A DNA stretch of 64,000 nucleotides from CAUJIW01 sp963205175 (GCA_041060555.1 JBEUDS010000011.1), one strand, 5' to 3'; counted from the first letter of the stretch, positions 53,620-63,180 are shown. Numbers and translations: made by a program. The notes: a model not told the origin generated them from the sequence alone.

Positions 53620-54452
53620 TGGAAGCTCGCCTGGAAGGTCGTCGCCGTCAGTGAAACATGGGCATCAAGCGGTGGATACAGCTCGAAGGCCCTGGGCTCG
53701 CGTGAAAAGTGCCAGAGCCGGAACAGGCACCATTCCGACCGGTGCTGGTCGGCCACCGCCAGTTCGTTGCGGGTGATGTGAAAGGGCGTTCGCTCCCAGC
53801 CGTTCGTCGTCTTGACCTCGATCAGGCGCGCCCTCCCGTCGGATGTGAAACTGGCGATGTCATAGCCCGCGCCGTCACCGTCCTCCTCAGACACCCAGCG
53901 GACCTTGCGCGCCAGGTCATCCCGCCCTGCTGCCTGAAGCGATGCCAGTTCGTGCGCCAGCACGCGCGCCTCGCCGGCGCGGCCGAGCGCGCGGTTGCGC
54001 TCGTCCCGGCCCGCCACATCGAACCTCCGGGCAATGTGCAGCATCTGCTCCAGTTCCTGCGGCGGCGGTTGGTTCGACTGTGTGGGCGGCGGCCCCACCC
54101 ACAGCGGGGCAGCCTCGCGCATCCCGCTGGCGGCGTGGGTGGCCGGCAGGCGGCCGAGCCATGCCGGGTTCAGCGCCAGCCACCGGGTCACCGCGTCAAC
54201 CAGCGACATCTGGAAATTGAACGCCGGCTTGTAGCCGGGGATCCAGTCCTCGCCGAGCCCCTTGAGTACCGCGCTGATGTTCTGGTGCTTGAACTCGACC
54301 GATCCCTCCGAGCGGCCGTTCAGCAGCGGCAGGAGGGCGCGTCGATGCTCGGCCTTGTTGTAGGGGCGCCCGGCGATGTCATCAGCGAGCATCGCGAAGT
54401 AATCCGCGACAATCAGATCGTTCTCCGTGTCGGTCCACGCGCTAATCGACAT
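53616..54452 (-). CDS. DUF3883-domain protein (nuclease-like)
   Basis: Protein of 278 residues. The C-terminal half (about 165-270) is a DUF3883 domain, with YDIASFTSDGRARLIEVKTT, the D-x(n)-E-x-K arrangement of restriction-endonuclease-like folds, and ERTPFHITRNELAVADQH. The N-terminal half is a helical domain of a type found with DUF3883. Such proteins occur beside restriction and other defence genes. It is the first gene after the catabolic island, in lower-GC DNA, on the same strand as the helicase operon but 313 bp downstream of its end, so probably a separate unit. Confidence 0.75.
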   Translation of the reverse strand: MSISAWTDTENDLIVADYFAMLADDIAGRPYNKAEHRRALLPLLNGRSEGSVEFKHQNISAVLKGLGEDWIPGYKPAFNFQMSLVDAVTRWLALNPAWLGRLPATHAASGMREAAPLWVGPPPTQSNQPPPQELEQMLHIARRFDVAGRDERNRALGRAGEARVLAHELASLQAAGRDDLARKVRWVSEEDGDGAGYDIASFTSDGRARLIEVKTTNGWERTPFHITRNELAVADQHRSEWCLFRLWHFSREPRAFELYPPLDAHVSLTATTFQASFH

Positions 54453-54765
54453 CAGTCCAGGCTAGAGGGGCAATGCAATCTTGTCATCAGCGATGACGGG
54501 CGTAGAGCGCGGCCGTGCGCGCAGTGGGGTGCCAGGGCTGATGCCGCCGACTGCCGCCCTCGGAGCGTGACGCGGCCCTCCGAAGGGCGCCGTGGCGGGT
54601 GTCGCCTGGCAGCTATCGCCTTGTCCATTAGTGGGGTGGACTGGCTGGCGGAGGGGATGGGTCTGGGAGCGAACGTTCTCTGCACCCGACGGCCGAAATT
54701 CATGCCTGCCCGACAACGCTCAGATCCATGATGCGGTCTCCCCACACTGTCGCGGTCTTTCGGTC
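54453..54765. other. Intergenic region between the DUF3883 gene and the helicase operon
   Basis: No gene or RNA is recognised in these 313 bases. Short open frames exist on the minus strand but show no protein-like pattern. It may contain the promoter for the DUF3883 gene. Confidence 0.4.
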
Positions 54766-57405
54766 CTACGCCTCTTTTCGATTCCGTGCTGCCGCCTTGG
54801 GCGCCGGATAGAAATTCGGTGCTGCTCGATCTAGCCTCGCTACGAGAGCCGCTAACTCACAATCATTCTGGACACGCTCCCGATCAGTCGTCGCTACAAC
54901 AACTCCGTGCAGCTGCGCGCGAAGCGAGGCCCATCTCTCTCGCAAAACAGACCAGTGAAAGTTATCATAGCCTCCAGCGATCTGAATGCAGTGAATCTCT
55001 ATCCTTGGTGGTGGATCACCGTTCTCTCGCCACGTCCCTGAACGGTAGTCTTTCAGGAACCGACTATTCTTTCGATCCACGCGACCGATTTGTTGCTCAA
55101 CGACGCCCGGATTCCATTCCGCATGGAGAAGGACGACAGTACGACATTCTTCGTGAAGGTTTAGACCCTCGCGCCCCACCAGTGATTGGGCCACGAGCAC
55201 GAAGGGCCAGGACCCCGCGCGATTGAAGGCAGCTTGGAGAAGTCGTCTGGTGCGGGGTGCTGTCTGGCCATACAGGAGACGGGCAAAACTTCCTTCACGG
55301 CCGGAAAATTCCGAAAGATGATCCAACAGGAGTTGCAGGCGGCTTGGATGTGGATCGCCAAAATTCTCGGGCACGTCTTCGGCGTGATAGTCAACGCTGC
55401 CGGCCATGAGATCACGCAGCAACGAGTCCGTTTCTTCGAGGAGGTCGTCGGTTGTCCAATCTGGCGGCTCGGCCGCTGCCTGCACATGGGACCCCCGGGC
55501 GGTGCGGCTTTCGAGCGCCTGGATGAGAAGACCGATCCGGCTCTCGCCTGGCGCATCTACCGCATCGCCATCAAGCCAGATTTTCCATAGAAGGGAAGCT
55601 GTCTCCTGCCCCCTCTCGGCTCGCGTTTGAATCTCATTACGCATCTTACGAAGGCGCGCGTCTCGTTTCCGGTGAGCCTCGTCGTAGCGATCTTTCAACA
55701 TGAGGTTGATTTCGCCCAGATCGTCAGGAACGCCAGCGGGCCGGTCCGACGATCGCAGGGCCGCCTGGACAGCGTGTTCGGAATCGGCAGGAACGCGGCT
55801 TGCCGGCCAGTGGCGCCCCTCGGCGAGATGTCGGAGCATGCAACGCGCGTCCAAGAGGCGGGTCAGGGCCTTCAAGGGTTCGATCAGGGTCCCGAAGATC
55901 AGCACCTTTCGGCCTTCCGCCGTCGCCGCCTCCACGGTTCTGACGGCGGCGAGAATGGCTGGGTGATCAAAGATACTCGTATCCTTCGAGAGAATGACGT
56001 TGCGCGACCAGAAGTCCCTGAACATGTCCCCTCCCTCGGTCGCGTCCTCGAGGATGATCTTGTCGAGAGCGTGTGCCTTCTCAAGCGTCAGTCGGCGCCG
56101 CTTTGCGTCACGATCCGTCTCTGGAAGAAGCGAGAGAGCTTCGGCCGCACAGAACATGCGCAACCACTGGCTGCCCATGGCTGCCGGATCAACCGAGACT
56201 GAACGGACGTCGCGGTAGTCGATCCCATGGTTCTCCCGGAAGGCCTTCAGTTCCTTGTCAGATCGCTTGTCCCGGCGGATGACGTAACAGGAGAGACCAT
56301 CGACAAAGCGCTTCGCGGCCTTCTCAAATTCGGTCACGATCACATCGTCGAGAGGCTCGGTCCTTACTTTTTCAGCGATTCTTGCATAATCCGAGATACA
56401 CGCACTGAGCCGGTCCCAGTGTTCACCCTCGTTCTCGCCTGTGAATCCGGCTTTACGACCGACCAGGCGCCCAAGCGTATCGAGCCATTGGTCAGCGTCG
56501 AGTTCGACGGGCGTCGCCGTCATGCCGAGGCGAAAGGAGTCCTCACTTTCCCAAATCATGCTGCCCAGGATGCGCGAGAGGCTACTGTCCGCGCCGCGCG
56601 CCTTGTGGGCTTCGTCGATCACGACGAGGTCAAAGCGTCCAAGTGCCCGACCGATCACCGGAAGGACCGCACGGCGGTAATCGTCCGACGACACAAGCCT
56701 CCAGTCACGCCGCTGCTCGATCTCGAGGCTCTGGATGGAGAGCGTTTCATAAGCCGCCCGAGCGGCCCGGTGGCTGGCGAGACGCTCGCCCCGGCCGCCT
56801 TTACGAATGTTACGTCGGCGCTCGCTGCAAAGTGCAGCCATGGCCGGCATGAGCTCGCGGCGCCAGGGGAGTTCTCCATTCTCCGGTAGCGGGAACGCCA
56901 TGCGAGCGAAGGCATGAGAAACCATCAGGACTCTTTCATCCTGCCATCGACCCACGGGCAACTCCCGCTGCTGGCGCCTGTCGCGCAACCTCGCATCACG
57001 CCGTTCTTGCCAGCCGGGGGAAAGATCATCATCACCCTCGCGGCTGAAGCCCCTGATGAGGCTTTCATAGCTGCGAAGCGGCAAGAGCGTATGATCGTTG
57101 GGATCGAACAGGCGCAACTCGGCCTGCCATTGCGCGCCAAGGCCAGCTGGCAAAACAATCGCCGCCCTGCCGCCGCATCGCCTGACTGCATCGATCAGCG
57201 CGGCGGCAATGCGCGTCTTACCCATGCCGACTTCGTCCGCCACGAGTATTGCGCGACGCCCAGAGCGAAGCCGTTCCGCGATGACGCGGACGCTGGCCCG
57301 CTGGCCTTCGTCGAGTAGTGCTTCCTTATCGCTCTGTCGTTCCGCCTCGGCCACTCGGGCTTCCAGTTGCTCTGCAACGCATTTCCATCCCTTGAAACCA
57401 CTCAT
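54766..57405 (-). CDS. SNF2-type DEAD/H helicase
   Basis: Protein of 879 residues starting at ATG 57405, which overlaps the stop of the PLD gene (ATGA). Helicase motifs: Walker A ADEVGMGKTRIA near residue 60, DEAH in VVIDEAHKARG, GMTATP, and motif VI QQIGRVDRKN near residue 790, preceded by VAQSLVGREGLNLHEECR. The overall organisation recalls SNF2/RapA-like translocases that act on double-stranded DNA. Together with the PLD-like protein and the unknown protein encoded upstream it probably forms a nucleic-acid-targeting complex, as in many phage-defence systems. Confidence 0.85.
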   Translation of the reverse strand: MSGFKGWKCVAEQLEARVAEAERQSDKEALLDEGQRASVRVIAERLRSGRRAILVADEVGMGKTRIAAALIDAVRRCGGRAAIVLPAGLGAQWQAELRLFDPNDHTLLPLRSYESLIRGFSREGDDDLSPGWQERRDARLRDRRQQRELPVGRWQDERVLMVSHAFARMAFPLPENGELPWRRELMPAMAALCSERRRNIRKGGRGERLASHRAARAAYETLSIQSLEIEQRRDWRLVSSDDYRRAVLPVIGRALGRFDLVVIDEAHKARGADSSLSRILGSMIWESEDSFRLGMTATPVELDADQWLDTLGRLVGRKAGFTGENEGEHWDRLSACISDYARIAEKVRTEPLDDVIVTEFEKAAKRFVDGLSCYVIRRDKRSDKELKAFRENHGIDYRDVRSVSVDPAAMGSQWLRMFCAAEALSLLPETDRDAKRRRLTLEKAHALDKIILEDATEGGDMFRDFWSRNVILSKDTSIFDHPAILAAVRTVEAATAEGRKVLIFGTLIEPLKALTRLLDARCMLRHLAEGRHWPASRVPADSEHAVQAALRSSDRPAGVPDDLGEINLMLKDRYDEAHRKRDARLRKMRNEIQTRAERGQETASLLWKIWLDGDAVDAPGESRIGLLIQALESRTARGSHVQAAAEPPDWTTDDLLEETDSLLRDLMAGSVDYHAEDVPENFGDPHPSRLQLLLDHLSEFSGREGSFARLLYGQTAPRTRRLLQAAFNRAGSWPFVLVAQSLVGREGLNLHEECRTVVLLHAEWNPGVVEQQIGRVDRKNSRFLKDYRSGTWRENGDPPPRIEIHCIQIAGGYDNFHWSVLRERWASLRAQLHGVVVATTDRERVQNDCELAALVARLDRAAPNFYPAPKAAARNRKEA

Positions 57406-59198
57406 TCTGAAGCACTCCACAGATCCCGCGCGCCATCCAGGCCCCAGGCAACTTCGATCCTGTCAATCGCGGTTCTGAGAGGGGCGACGTCGACGCCATC
57501 TGGCAAGAACTCGGGATCTATCAAGGCGCGCAGCGGACTTGCCCTTGCCACCCTGAAGGGTTCGATCATTGGCTGCTCGCTCTTTGCGAGTCCCGGAAGT
57601 TCCTGCCGGAGTTCCCGGCACCAGCGCTGCCATTCGCGCGGTTCAAGCTCCCTTTGTGCCTCGGTGAGACGCGTGATCAGTCGCATCATCTGCCGGAGCG
57701 GATAGGTCCGCGAATCGTCATTCGCTTTTCCAATGGGATCGGCTGACGGTTCCCAGTCAACGCCATCCCCATCGTTGTCGTCTTCACTCGCGCCGATGGG
57801 GCGGGACGGAAAATCGCCGATTGCCGCCAGAATGTCCTCAAGGCTCGGTTGTCCACGTTTCGGCACGACCAGCGCACCATCAGCCCGCACGGGAACCTTC
57901 CAGCCACTTGGATGCAGCGTGACGAAGGCAGGTGCTGGTGCGGGCCAGTCGCTGGGGAGCGTGACAGGCCTTTCGTCGGGGCCAAAGATCTCGACCGTGT
58001 CTTTGCAGTCGTCCGGCGCGCGTATGCGATCGTGCTCCCATTCAACGAAGCTAATTGGTGGCGGCGCCGGAGGCGCGGGAGGTGGCGCGAAAGCTGGGCC
58101 GGCGGACAAGGCCGTCGGTTCGGTCTCCACGTCGAAGTTGCCGGGTAGGAAATTTCGAATGCCAGCCCTTGCGTTTCTGCGCCAACTCAGCGTGGGATCC
58201 GGGGTGATGACGATGCCAGCCTCCAGGTTCCCGTTGCGAACGGTGCTCTCAAAGCCCATGCGGCTGAAATTGGCCGAACCAATGTAGATCTTTGCGTCGC
58301 CGATCTGTCCTGCCCCAGAGTGTTTTCCGACGTAGAGGAACTTTGCGTGCAACTTCGCTTGCCGGTGCTCGGCATGGCAGGATCCCGGTCCGCGGAGCCT
58401 CCATCCGTTCTTGACGAGGCTCTCGGCCTGAGCATGCAGTCCCTGACAGTTGTCTGGATTGAGCACTAGATCGAGCTCGGCATTCTTCGTCAGAATTTTC
58501 TTTCTAACAAGCTCCTTTCGGAGGTTCTCGATCAGGCCGTCCGAATCATCGCCTGCTTCGTAATACCCCGACCCAATCACGAGGTGCTTCTTTCGTTTCC
58601 CGAGTTTCTCGAGGACCTGCTCGCGCATGGTCTTCTCGCGCGTGTCGACGAAGCGTGGTGGACGTGGACTTTCGGGCAGCCCGTCAACCGCCTCGCGCAA
58701 ACGTGCGTCTGGCGTCACCCCATCGAAGAACTGTTTCAGCAAGGCATCGTCGCATTTTCCACGAAGCCAACCAAAGAGGTCGTATGCCGCGCGGATGTCC
58801 GCGACCAACTGAGGGTTCTTCTCTCCGGCTACGAGATCCGCGGACCAGAACATGTCAATGCTGGTGGTCAGCGGTTCGGCAGTCCAGTTTCCGGTGCTGA
58901 CCGCAAGCCGCAGGCAATAGCCGGTTGATGCGCCAAACCCCAGCAGCGCGACTTTCGCATGCAGCAGGCGGAACGGAGCGGGCTGTTTGAAATGCATCCA
59001 GGCGATGCCTGGCAAGTCAGTGACAGCCGCCCCTGTCGGATGGATGAAGGCCGCCAAGCGTGGGCGTGAAGCAACGCCCGAGAACGCCCGCGCGATCCTT
59101 TCGAGCACGTCTCTGCTCGCGGTAAAGCCGCAGAACATGCCGAAATCGCCGACATATCCGTCAGGCGGGGCAAAGAGCGTCAGAAGGCTATGGCTCAT
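57402..59198 (-). CDS. Phospholipase-D-like nuclease-family protein
   Basis: Protein of 598 residues with two PLD half-sites: H80-x-K82 in RLLHAKVALLGFG with STGNWT about 20 residues later, and a second H-x-K near residue 285 in KLHAKFLYVG followed by IYIGSANFSRMG. Both halves keep the H-x-K and the later N, so a complete active site can be formed. PLD proteins in bacterial defence are usually nucleases. The C-terminal part (about 390-598) is not assigned. ATGA overlaps both neighbours, giving a strictly coupled three-gene operon. A broken second copy of its N-terminus lies at 61245-61486. Confidence 0.85.
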   Translation of the reverse strand: MSHSLLTLFAPPDGYVGDFGMFCGFTASRDVLERIARAFSGVASRPRLAAFIHPTGAAVTDLPGIAWMHFKQPAPFRLLHAKVALLGFGASTGYCLRLAVSTGNWTAEPLTTSIDMFWSADLVAGEKNPQLVADIRAAYDLFGWLRGKCDDALLKQFFDGVTPDARLREAVDGLPESPRPPRFVDTREKTMREQVLEKLGKRKKHLVIGSGYYEAGDDSDGLIENLRKELVRKKILTKNAELDLVLNPDNCQGLHAQAESLVKNGWRLRGPGSCHAEHRQAKLHAKFLYVGKHSGAGQIGDAKIYIGSANFSRMGFESTVRNGNLEAGIVITPDPTLSWRRNARAGIRNFLPGNFDVETEPTALSAGPAFAPPPAPPAPPPISFVEWEHDRIRAPDDCKDTVEIFGPDERPVTLPSDWPAPAPAFVTLHPSGWKVPVRADGALVVPKRGQPSLEDILAAIGDFPSRPIGASEDDNDGDGVDWEPSADPIGKANDDSRTYPLRQMMRLITRLTEAQRELEPREWQRWCRELRQELPGLAKSEQPMIEPFRVARASPLRALIDPEFLPDGVDVAPLRTAIDRIEVAWGLDGARDLWSASE

Positions 59199-60388
59199 CT
59201 GGAGACACTCGCACCGTCAGCGCGCGTTCTTGAGGCTGACAGATCTTCCGTGAGAGCCAGAAGATTGGCGATGCGGGGCAATTCCGGCACGCCTGAGAAC
59301 TGAGCGGCGCCATCGTCATCGTCCGCGGCACCTGCTCCGAACGCAGGTCCAGGAACAAGATCACCGTCACGTAGGACGATCACCACCCCATCGCGTCGTG
59401 CAAGACGTTGCAGCAGGCCATCAGCGCTCTGGCAATCGCGCAGAAACGCCGTGCTTTCCTCCTCTCTTGCCGCTTTGATATGTGATGCGGCCCGCTTTGC
59501 TTCGTTGACGCAGGCGTCAATCCACGTCCCGATGTCTTCGTCCTCGCTGGCCTCGACGAGCGTGAGCACCGGCGTCAGTCCGTCGTCCCGCCGCTTCGCA
59601 ATGCGCCCCTCGACCGCGCCAAGGACTTGCAAAGCAGCCAATCTGAGACGGACTGTCGCAATCCCTCCTCTGAGATCAAGCAAGTGATCCCCGGAGAGCT
59701 CTTTCGGACTATCAGCAAGGATGCCATCCGACTTCAGCTGTTTGCCAATGTCGCGAATGGACTTGCGGCGATCCGCCTCTGGCCCGCTGCCGTAGATGCG
59801 GCGCATGAGCTCTGCGCGAACCTGTCTGGGAAGACCGGCCGTCGGGCGAAGCTTCGACACCTTTTCCCAGTCGACGCGTTTGCTGCCCTCAGCCCATTCC
59901 TCGATCTCTGATTGGATGGCCGCGAGCGGCGCGAGAAGCCGTTCGCCGTCCTGGGAGAGGTGGAAGGAGTTGAAGCGCGCACTTGTCCCCTTGACGAGAC
60001 CGAGCGTCACAAGCGGTTGGGTGCAGGTCTGCCTGAACGGCTGGGTTACATACGCGCCCGGCTTGCGCAGGGCCTCAAAAGTCCACGCGACCCGGGACAG
60101 ATTTCGCCGCCCGCGCACCCGCGGATGCGCTTCGCCTCCCCCGTCGAGCTCCAGCTTCATCGCCAGCGCCTCGACTGCATTTGCAACTTCGATGGGACGG
60201 CGACCATGTCTCTGAGCAACCGCGATCCCGAGCATCGACCAGATCAACGGCATCGCAAACCAGAGCCCACCCATGCCAGGTACAGCTTTCTCGTTGAAAC
60301 GGCGGATCGCTCGGGTCAAACCAAGTGACTGCAATCGTCGGGCGGACGGTATGTCGCTCGGCACCAAGATCCCCCAAGCTTCAGCCAT
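59195..60388 (-). CDS. Unknown protein of the helicase/PLD operon
   Basis: Protein of 397 residues from ATG 60388 (MAEAWGILVPSDIP); an in-frame start at 60478 would add 30 residues with little protein-like character. I do not recognise the family. It contains a possible winged-helix-like part (about residues 85-150, TFEALRKPGAYVTQPFRQT), a basic helical region, and a C-terminal acidic stretch (GAGAADDDDGAAQF). It is first in the operon and its stop overlaps the PLD start, so it is likely a DNA-binding or scaffold subunit of the same complex. Confidence 0.65.
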   Translation of the reverse strand: MAEAWGILVPSDIPSARRLQSLGLTRAIRRFNEKAVPGMGGLWFAMPLIWSMLGIAVAQRHGRRPIEVANAVEALAMKLELDGGGEAHPRVRGRRNLSRVAWTFEALRKPGAYVTQPFRQTCTQPLVTLGLVKGTSARFNSFHLSQDGERLLAPLAAIQSEIEEWAEGSKRVDWEKVSKLRPTAGLPRQVRAELMRRIYGSGPEADRRKSIRDIGKQLKSDGILADSPKELSGDHLLDLRGGIATVRLRLAALQVLGAVEGRIAKRRDDGLTPVLTLVEASEDEDIGTWIDACVNEAKRAASHIKAAREEESTAFLRDCQSADGLLQRLARRDGVVIVLRDGDLVPGPAFGAGAADDDDGAAQFSGVPELPRIANLLALTEDLSASRTRADGASVSR

Positions 60389-60474
60389 TCGCGTTACTCT
60401 GCAAACATGTCTTTTCGCGCACGCCCAAATTGTAGCCTCTTCATCACAGCAAGAAACGGTCTGCGCCCGCAAAT

Positions 60475-60489
60475 ACAATTCTCAATTGT
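60475..60489. promoter_or_regulatory. Palindrome ACAATT-CTC-AATTGT upstream of the helicase/PLD operon
   Basis: Perfect 6-base arms about 90 bp before the first gene of the operon, in an AT-rich stretch. A possible operator or promoter-proximal site; no regulator is assigned. Confidence 0.3.
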
Positions 60490-60636
60490 TCATATTTTCC
60501 CATTATTTGCAATCAGAACCCCGGATAGGCATCGCTCATCGGCTCGGCCACGGTTTTCTCGGTCGGGGATTTGAACTTGGGTGGCATGGTATTACCCTAT
60601 ACCATCGGACCGATATCCCGCCAGAATGCGCTGACG

Positions 60637-60985
60637 CTATTCCGCTGGGACGACCATTCCTCCCTGCGCCGCCCACGGCATATCCGCGATGGCCGACAGA
60701 TCCTTGAGCGAGACCGTCGGGGACGCCCGCGCAATCAGAATCTGCTCCAGCACGTCCGGGGCCAGGTAGGCCAACTTCAGTGTGCGGCGGATGAATGCCG
60801 GTGTCACGTTTTCGGCCCGCGCGACATCCTCAATGGTCGCCGCTTCCCCGCTCTCCAGCTTCCGCCGCCAGCTCCACGCCTTGGCGATCGCCTTCAGCAC
60901 ATGCGGGTCTACCCCGCCGGTATCCGGAACCACGTCGGCCGGCGGGACGATCTTCGGCCGCCCGTTGCGCTTGCGGATGGTGAGC
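60637..60985 (-). pseudogene. Truncated recombinase-associated HTH protein
   Basis: The C-terminal part of a known small family found beside phage-type recombinases: VDPHVLKAIAKAWSWRRKLE, then a helix-turn-helix TIEDVARAENVTPAFIRRTL and YLAPDVLEQILIARA. The 3' end is natural (stop at 60637), while the 5' end runs into the IS5-type remnant near 60985. About 110 residues remain. It suggests that the area once held an integrase-type element. Confidence 0.65.
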
Positions 60986-61236
60986 GGGATGGCTATGATG
61001 CGAACCGCATCAGGACTGCCTTGCGTGATCAGGGAACGATCCCGGTGATCCCCGGTCGTCGTAATCGAAAGCGCCCAATCCAATATGACGAACGCCGTTA
61101 CAAGGACCGCTGGCGGGTCGAGGCCATGTTCTGCCGTCTCAAGGATTTCCGCCGGATTGCCACCCGCTACGACAAGCTCGCCAGAAACTTCCTGTCAGCC
61201 GTAAGCCTCGCCGCAGCCGTGGCCTTCTGGCTCTGA
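60986..61236 (+). mobile_element. IS5-family transposase remnant (C-terminal end)
   Basis: Frame to the stop at 61234-61236 encodes YDANRIRTALRDQG, VIPGRRNRKRPI, YKDRWRVEAMFCRLKDFRRI and ATRYDKLARNFLSA, the C-terminal catalytic end of IS5/IS427-group transposases, including the E of the DDE triad (VEAMFCRLK). The 5' part of the gene and the left end of the element are missing; HTH-protein sequence replaces them. The right end is probably near 61245, where the PLD pseudogene begins. Confidence 0.8.
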
Positions 61237-61244
61237 ACGAGTCT

Positions 61245-61486
61245 CGACCCTAGCATGAAGGATTCGGAAAAGCAGGCGCGGTCGGAAATGTATCCAGGCG
61301 CCGCCAGGTAGGTCCGTGACGGCCGTCGAGGTGGGATGGATAAAGGCTGCGAGGCGCGCCCGAGAAGGTCCGAGCGTTACGATCAAGCGCGTCTCTGCTC
61401 GCCGTGAAGCCACACAGCATGCCGAAGTTGCTGGTGTAGGACATGAGTTCGCCGCCGCCGTTTGCTGGATGACCACTGGCAAGCAT
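61245..61486 (-). pseudogene. Broken duplicate of the PLD-like protein N terminus
   Basis: From ATG 61486 the frame reads NFGMLCGFTASRDALDRNARTFSG, then after a shift of frame near 61350 continues ARLAAFIHPTSTAVTDLPGG and FRILHAR. This matches residues about 19-82 of the intact PLD protein at 57402-59198 (GDFGMFCGFTASRDVLERIA, PRLAAFIHPTGAAVTDLPG, LLHAK). It ends at the first H-x-K region, where the IS5 remnant begins. It is a second, diverged copy, interrupted by a frameshift and truncated at the insertion junction. Confidence 0.75.
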
Positions 61487-61701
61487 GGTGAGCGTTTAGG
61501 TCAGGGTCGTGATATTTGCCTCGATCACTTCCAGCACGATCATACTCCATTTGCGCGGCGCCAGTGCCAGAGCTTGTTACGATCACGACCATTTCTGTCG
61601 CAATAAAACGTCATACCCGCGTCGTTCTGCCATGTGAGCTCGGCCAAGGGAAACCTCGCTGCGGCCCGCTCATCATATCCGTTGCCAAATAAAGGAACTG
61701 C

Positions 61702-63180
61702 ATGACTGCAAGCACACCAACCCGCACCAGCAACACCCACCCCCTGCGCATCGACACTGTCCTGCCCGCCCCTGGCATGGGGCGCATCGGGCTGACATTC
61801 TGCCCCGGCAAAACCCAGTTGTCGGCGATGTCAGGCCACTGGAACCGCTGCCTTGAAACCGATCTGGATACCATCCGCGACTGGAATGCGGCGGCTGTTG
61901 TCACATTGATCGAGGATCATGAATTCGACGCATTGCAGGTGCGTGATCTGGGCGAAGAGGTGCAGCGACGGCACATGGCCTGGTATCATCTGCCAATCCC
62001 CGATGTCAGCGTTCCGGGTGCGGATTTCGAGGCAGCATGGATGCAGGCTGGATCGGAATTGCGCGCGCGTTTGCGGCAGGGCGCCGACATCATCGTGCAT
62101 TGCAAGGGTGGCTTGGGCCGGGCGGGCACGATTGCCGCGCGATTGCTGGTGGAACTGGGCGTGGCCGATCCAGAGGCAGCGATACAGCGTGTCCGTGCTG
62201 TACGCCCAGGCGCCATCGAAACCTGCAAGCAGGAATCCCATGTCCGCGCCATCCGCCCGGCTCCACCTGCCATCCCAAGCACTTCGGCAGAAGCGATCTG
62301 TGATCGTGCTGCGGGGGCATTGCTGGGCCTTGCCATAGGCGATGCTATCGGCACGACGCTGGAATTCACGCGGCGGGATTCACGCGCCCGCTTGATTGAC
62401 ATAGTCGGTGGCGGACCGTTCGGCCTGAAACCCGGCGAATGGACCGATGATACCGCCATGGCATTGGCGCTGGCGGACAGCCTGGCCGAATGTGGCAGGC
62501 TGGACGAGGCTGACCTCATGCGCCGTTTCACGGCATGGCACGATGACGGCGTCTATTCCTGCACCGGCACCTGCTTCGACATCGGCATCACGACGCGTGC
62601 CGCGCTGAGCCGGTTTCAACTGAGCGGCAATCCGGTGGCGGGGGATGCCAATCCTTCCACGGCGGGTAATGGCAGCCTGATGCGCTTGGCTCCCGTGGCC
62701 ATCCGCTTCTGGAACGATCCCGCAAAGCTCGTCGATGCCGCTGCCCGCCAGAGCCGAACGACACACGCCGCGCCCGAAGCGGTCGACGCCTGCGTTGCCT
62801 TCGCGCGCATGCTGGCCGACGCCATTGCGGGGCGGTCGCTGGCCGAAATCCTTGGCGATCCTGGCATCCAATTGCCCGGCGTGATCGGTGAGATTGTCGC
62901 GGGCTCGTGGCGTACCAAGCCCCGCGCCATGATCGCCTCATCCGGCTATGTCGCCCATAGCCTGGAAGCCGCGCTTTGGAGTGTGGGACGCAGCGCCGGT
63001 TATCGCGAATCCGTGCTCACCGCCGCCAATCTGGGTGACGATGCCGACACCACGGCAGCAATTGCTGGCCAGCTTGCTGGTGCAGCCTGGGGCGCAAGCG
63101 GCATTCCCGTGCAATGGCGCGAGCGGGTCGCCTGGAGCAATCGCATCGCGCAAATGGCCGAGCGTCTGCTGGCGGTTTGA
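61702..63180 (+). CDS. Dual-specificity-phosphatase/ADP-ribosylglycohydrolase fusion
   Basis: Protein of 492 residues. The N-terminal domain (about 1-180) has the cysteine-phosphatase loop H-C-x5-R (VHCKGGLGRAGTIAARLL) preceded by a WPD-like region (HLPIPDVSVP). The C-terminal domain (about 195-490) is an ADP-ribosylglycohydrolase: GALLGLAIGDAIGTTLEF, metal ligands in WTDDTAMALA and GDDADTTAA, and NGSLMRLAPVA. It probably removes ADP-ribose and phosphate from a target. Such fusions occur in accessory regions; no ADP-ribosyltransferase partner is visible here. Confidence 0.85.
   Translation: MTASTPTRTSNTHPLRIDTVLPAPGMGRIGLTFCPGKTQLSAMSGHWNRCLETDLDTIRDWNAAAVVTLIEDHEFDALQVRDLGEEVQRRHMAWYHLPIPDVSVPGADFEAAWMQAGSELRARLRQGADIIVHCKGGLGRAGTIAARLLVELGVADPEAAIQRVRAVRPGAIETCKQESHVRAIRPAPPAIPSTSAEAICDRAAGALLGLAIGDAIGTTLEFTRRDSRARLIDIVGGGPFGLKPGEWTDDTAMALALADSLAECGRLDEADLMRRFTAWHDDGVYSCTGTCFDIGITTRAALSRFQLSGNPVAGDANPSTAGNGSLMRLAPVAIRFWNDPAKLVDAAARQSRTTHAAPEAVDACVAFARMLADAIAGRSLAEILGDPGIQLPGVIGEIVAGSWRTKPRAMIASSGYVAHSLEAALWSVGRSAGYRESVLTAANLGDDADTTAAIAGQLAGAAWGASGIPVQWRERVAWSNRIAQMAERLLAV

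Noticed and set aside
54766..60388. Labelling the helicase/PLD operon as DISARM, BREX or Dpd
   Set aside because: No methyltransferase, DUF1998, PglX or queuosine-like gene is visible, so naming a known system would not be supported.
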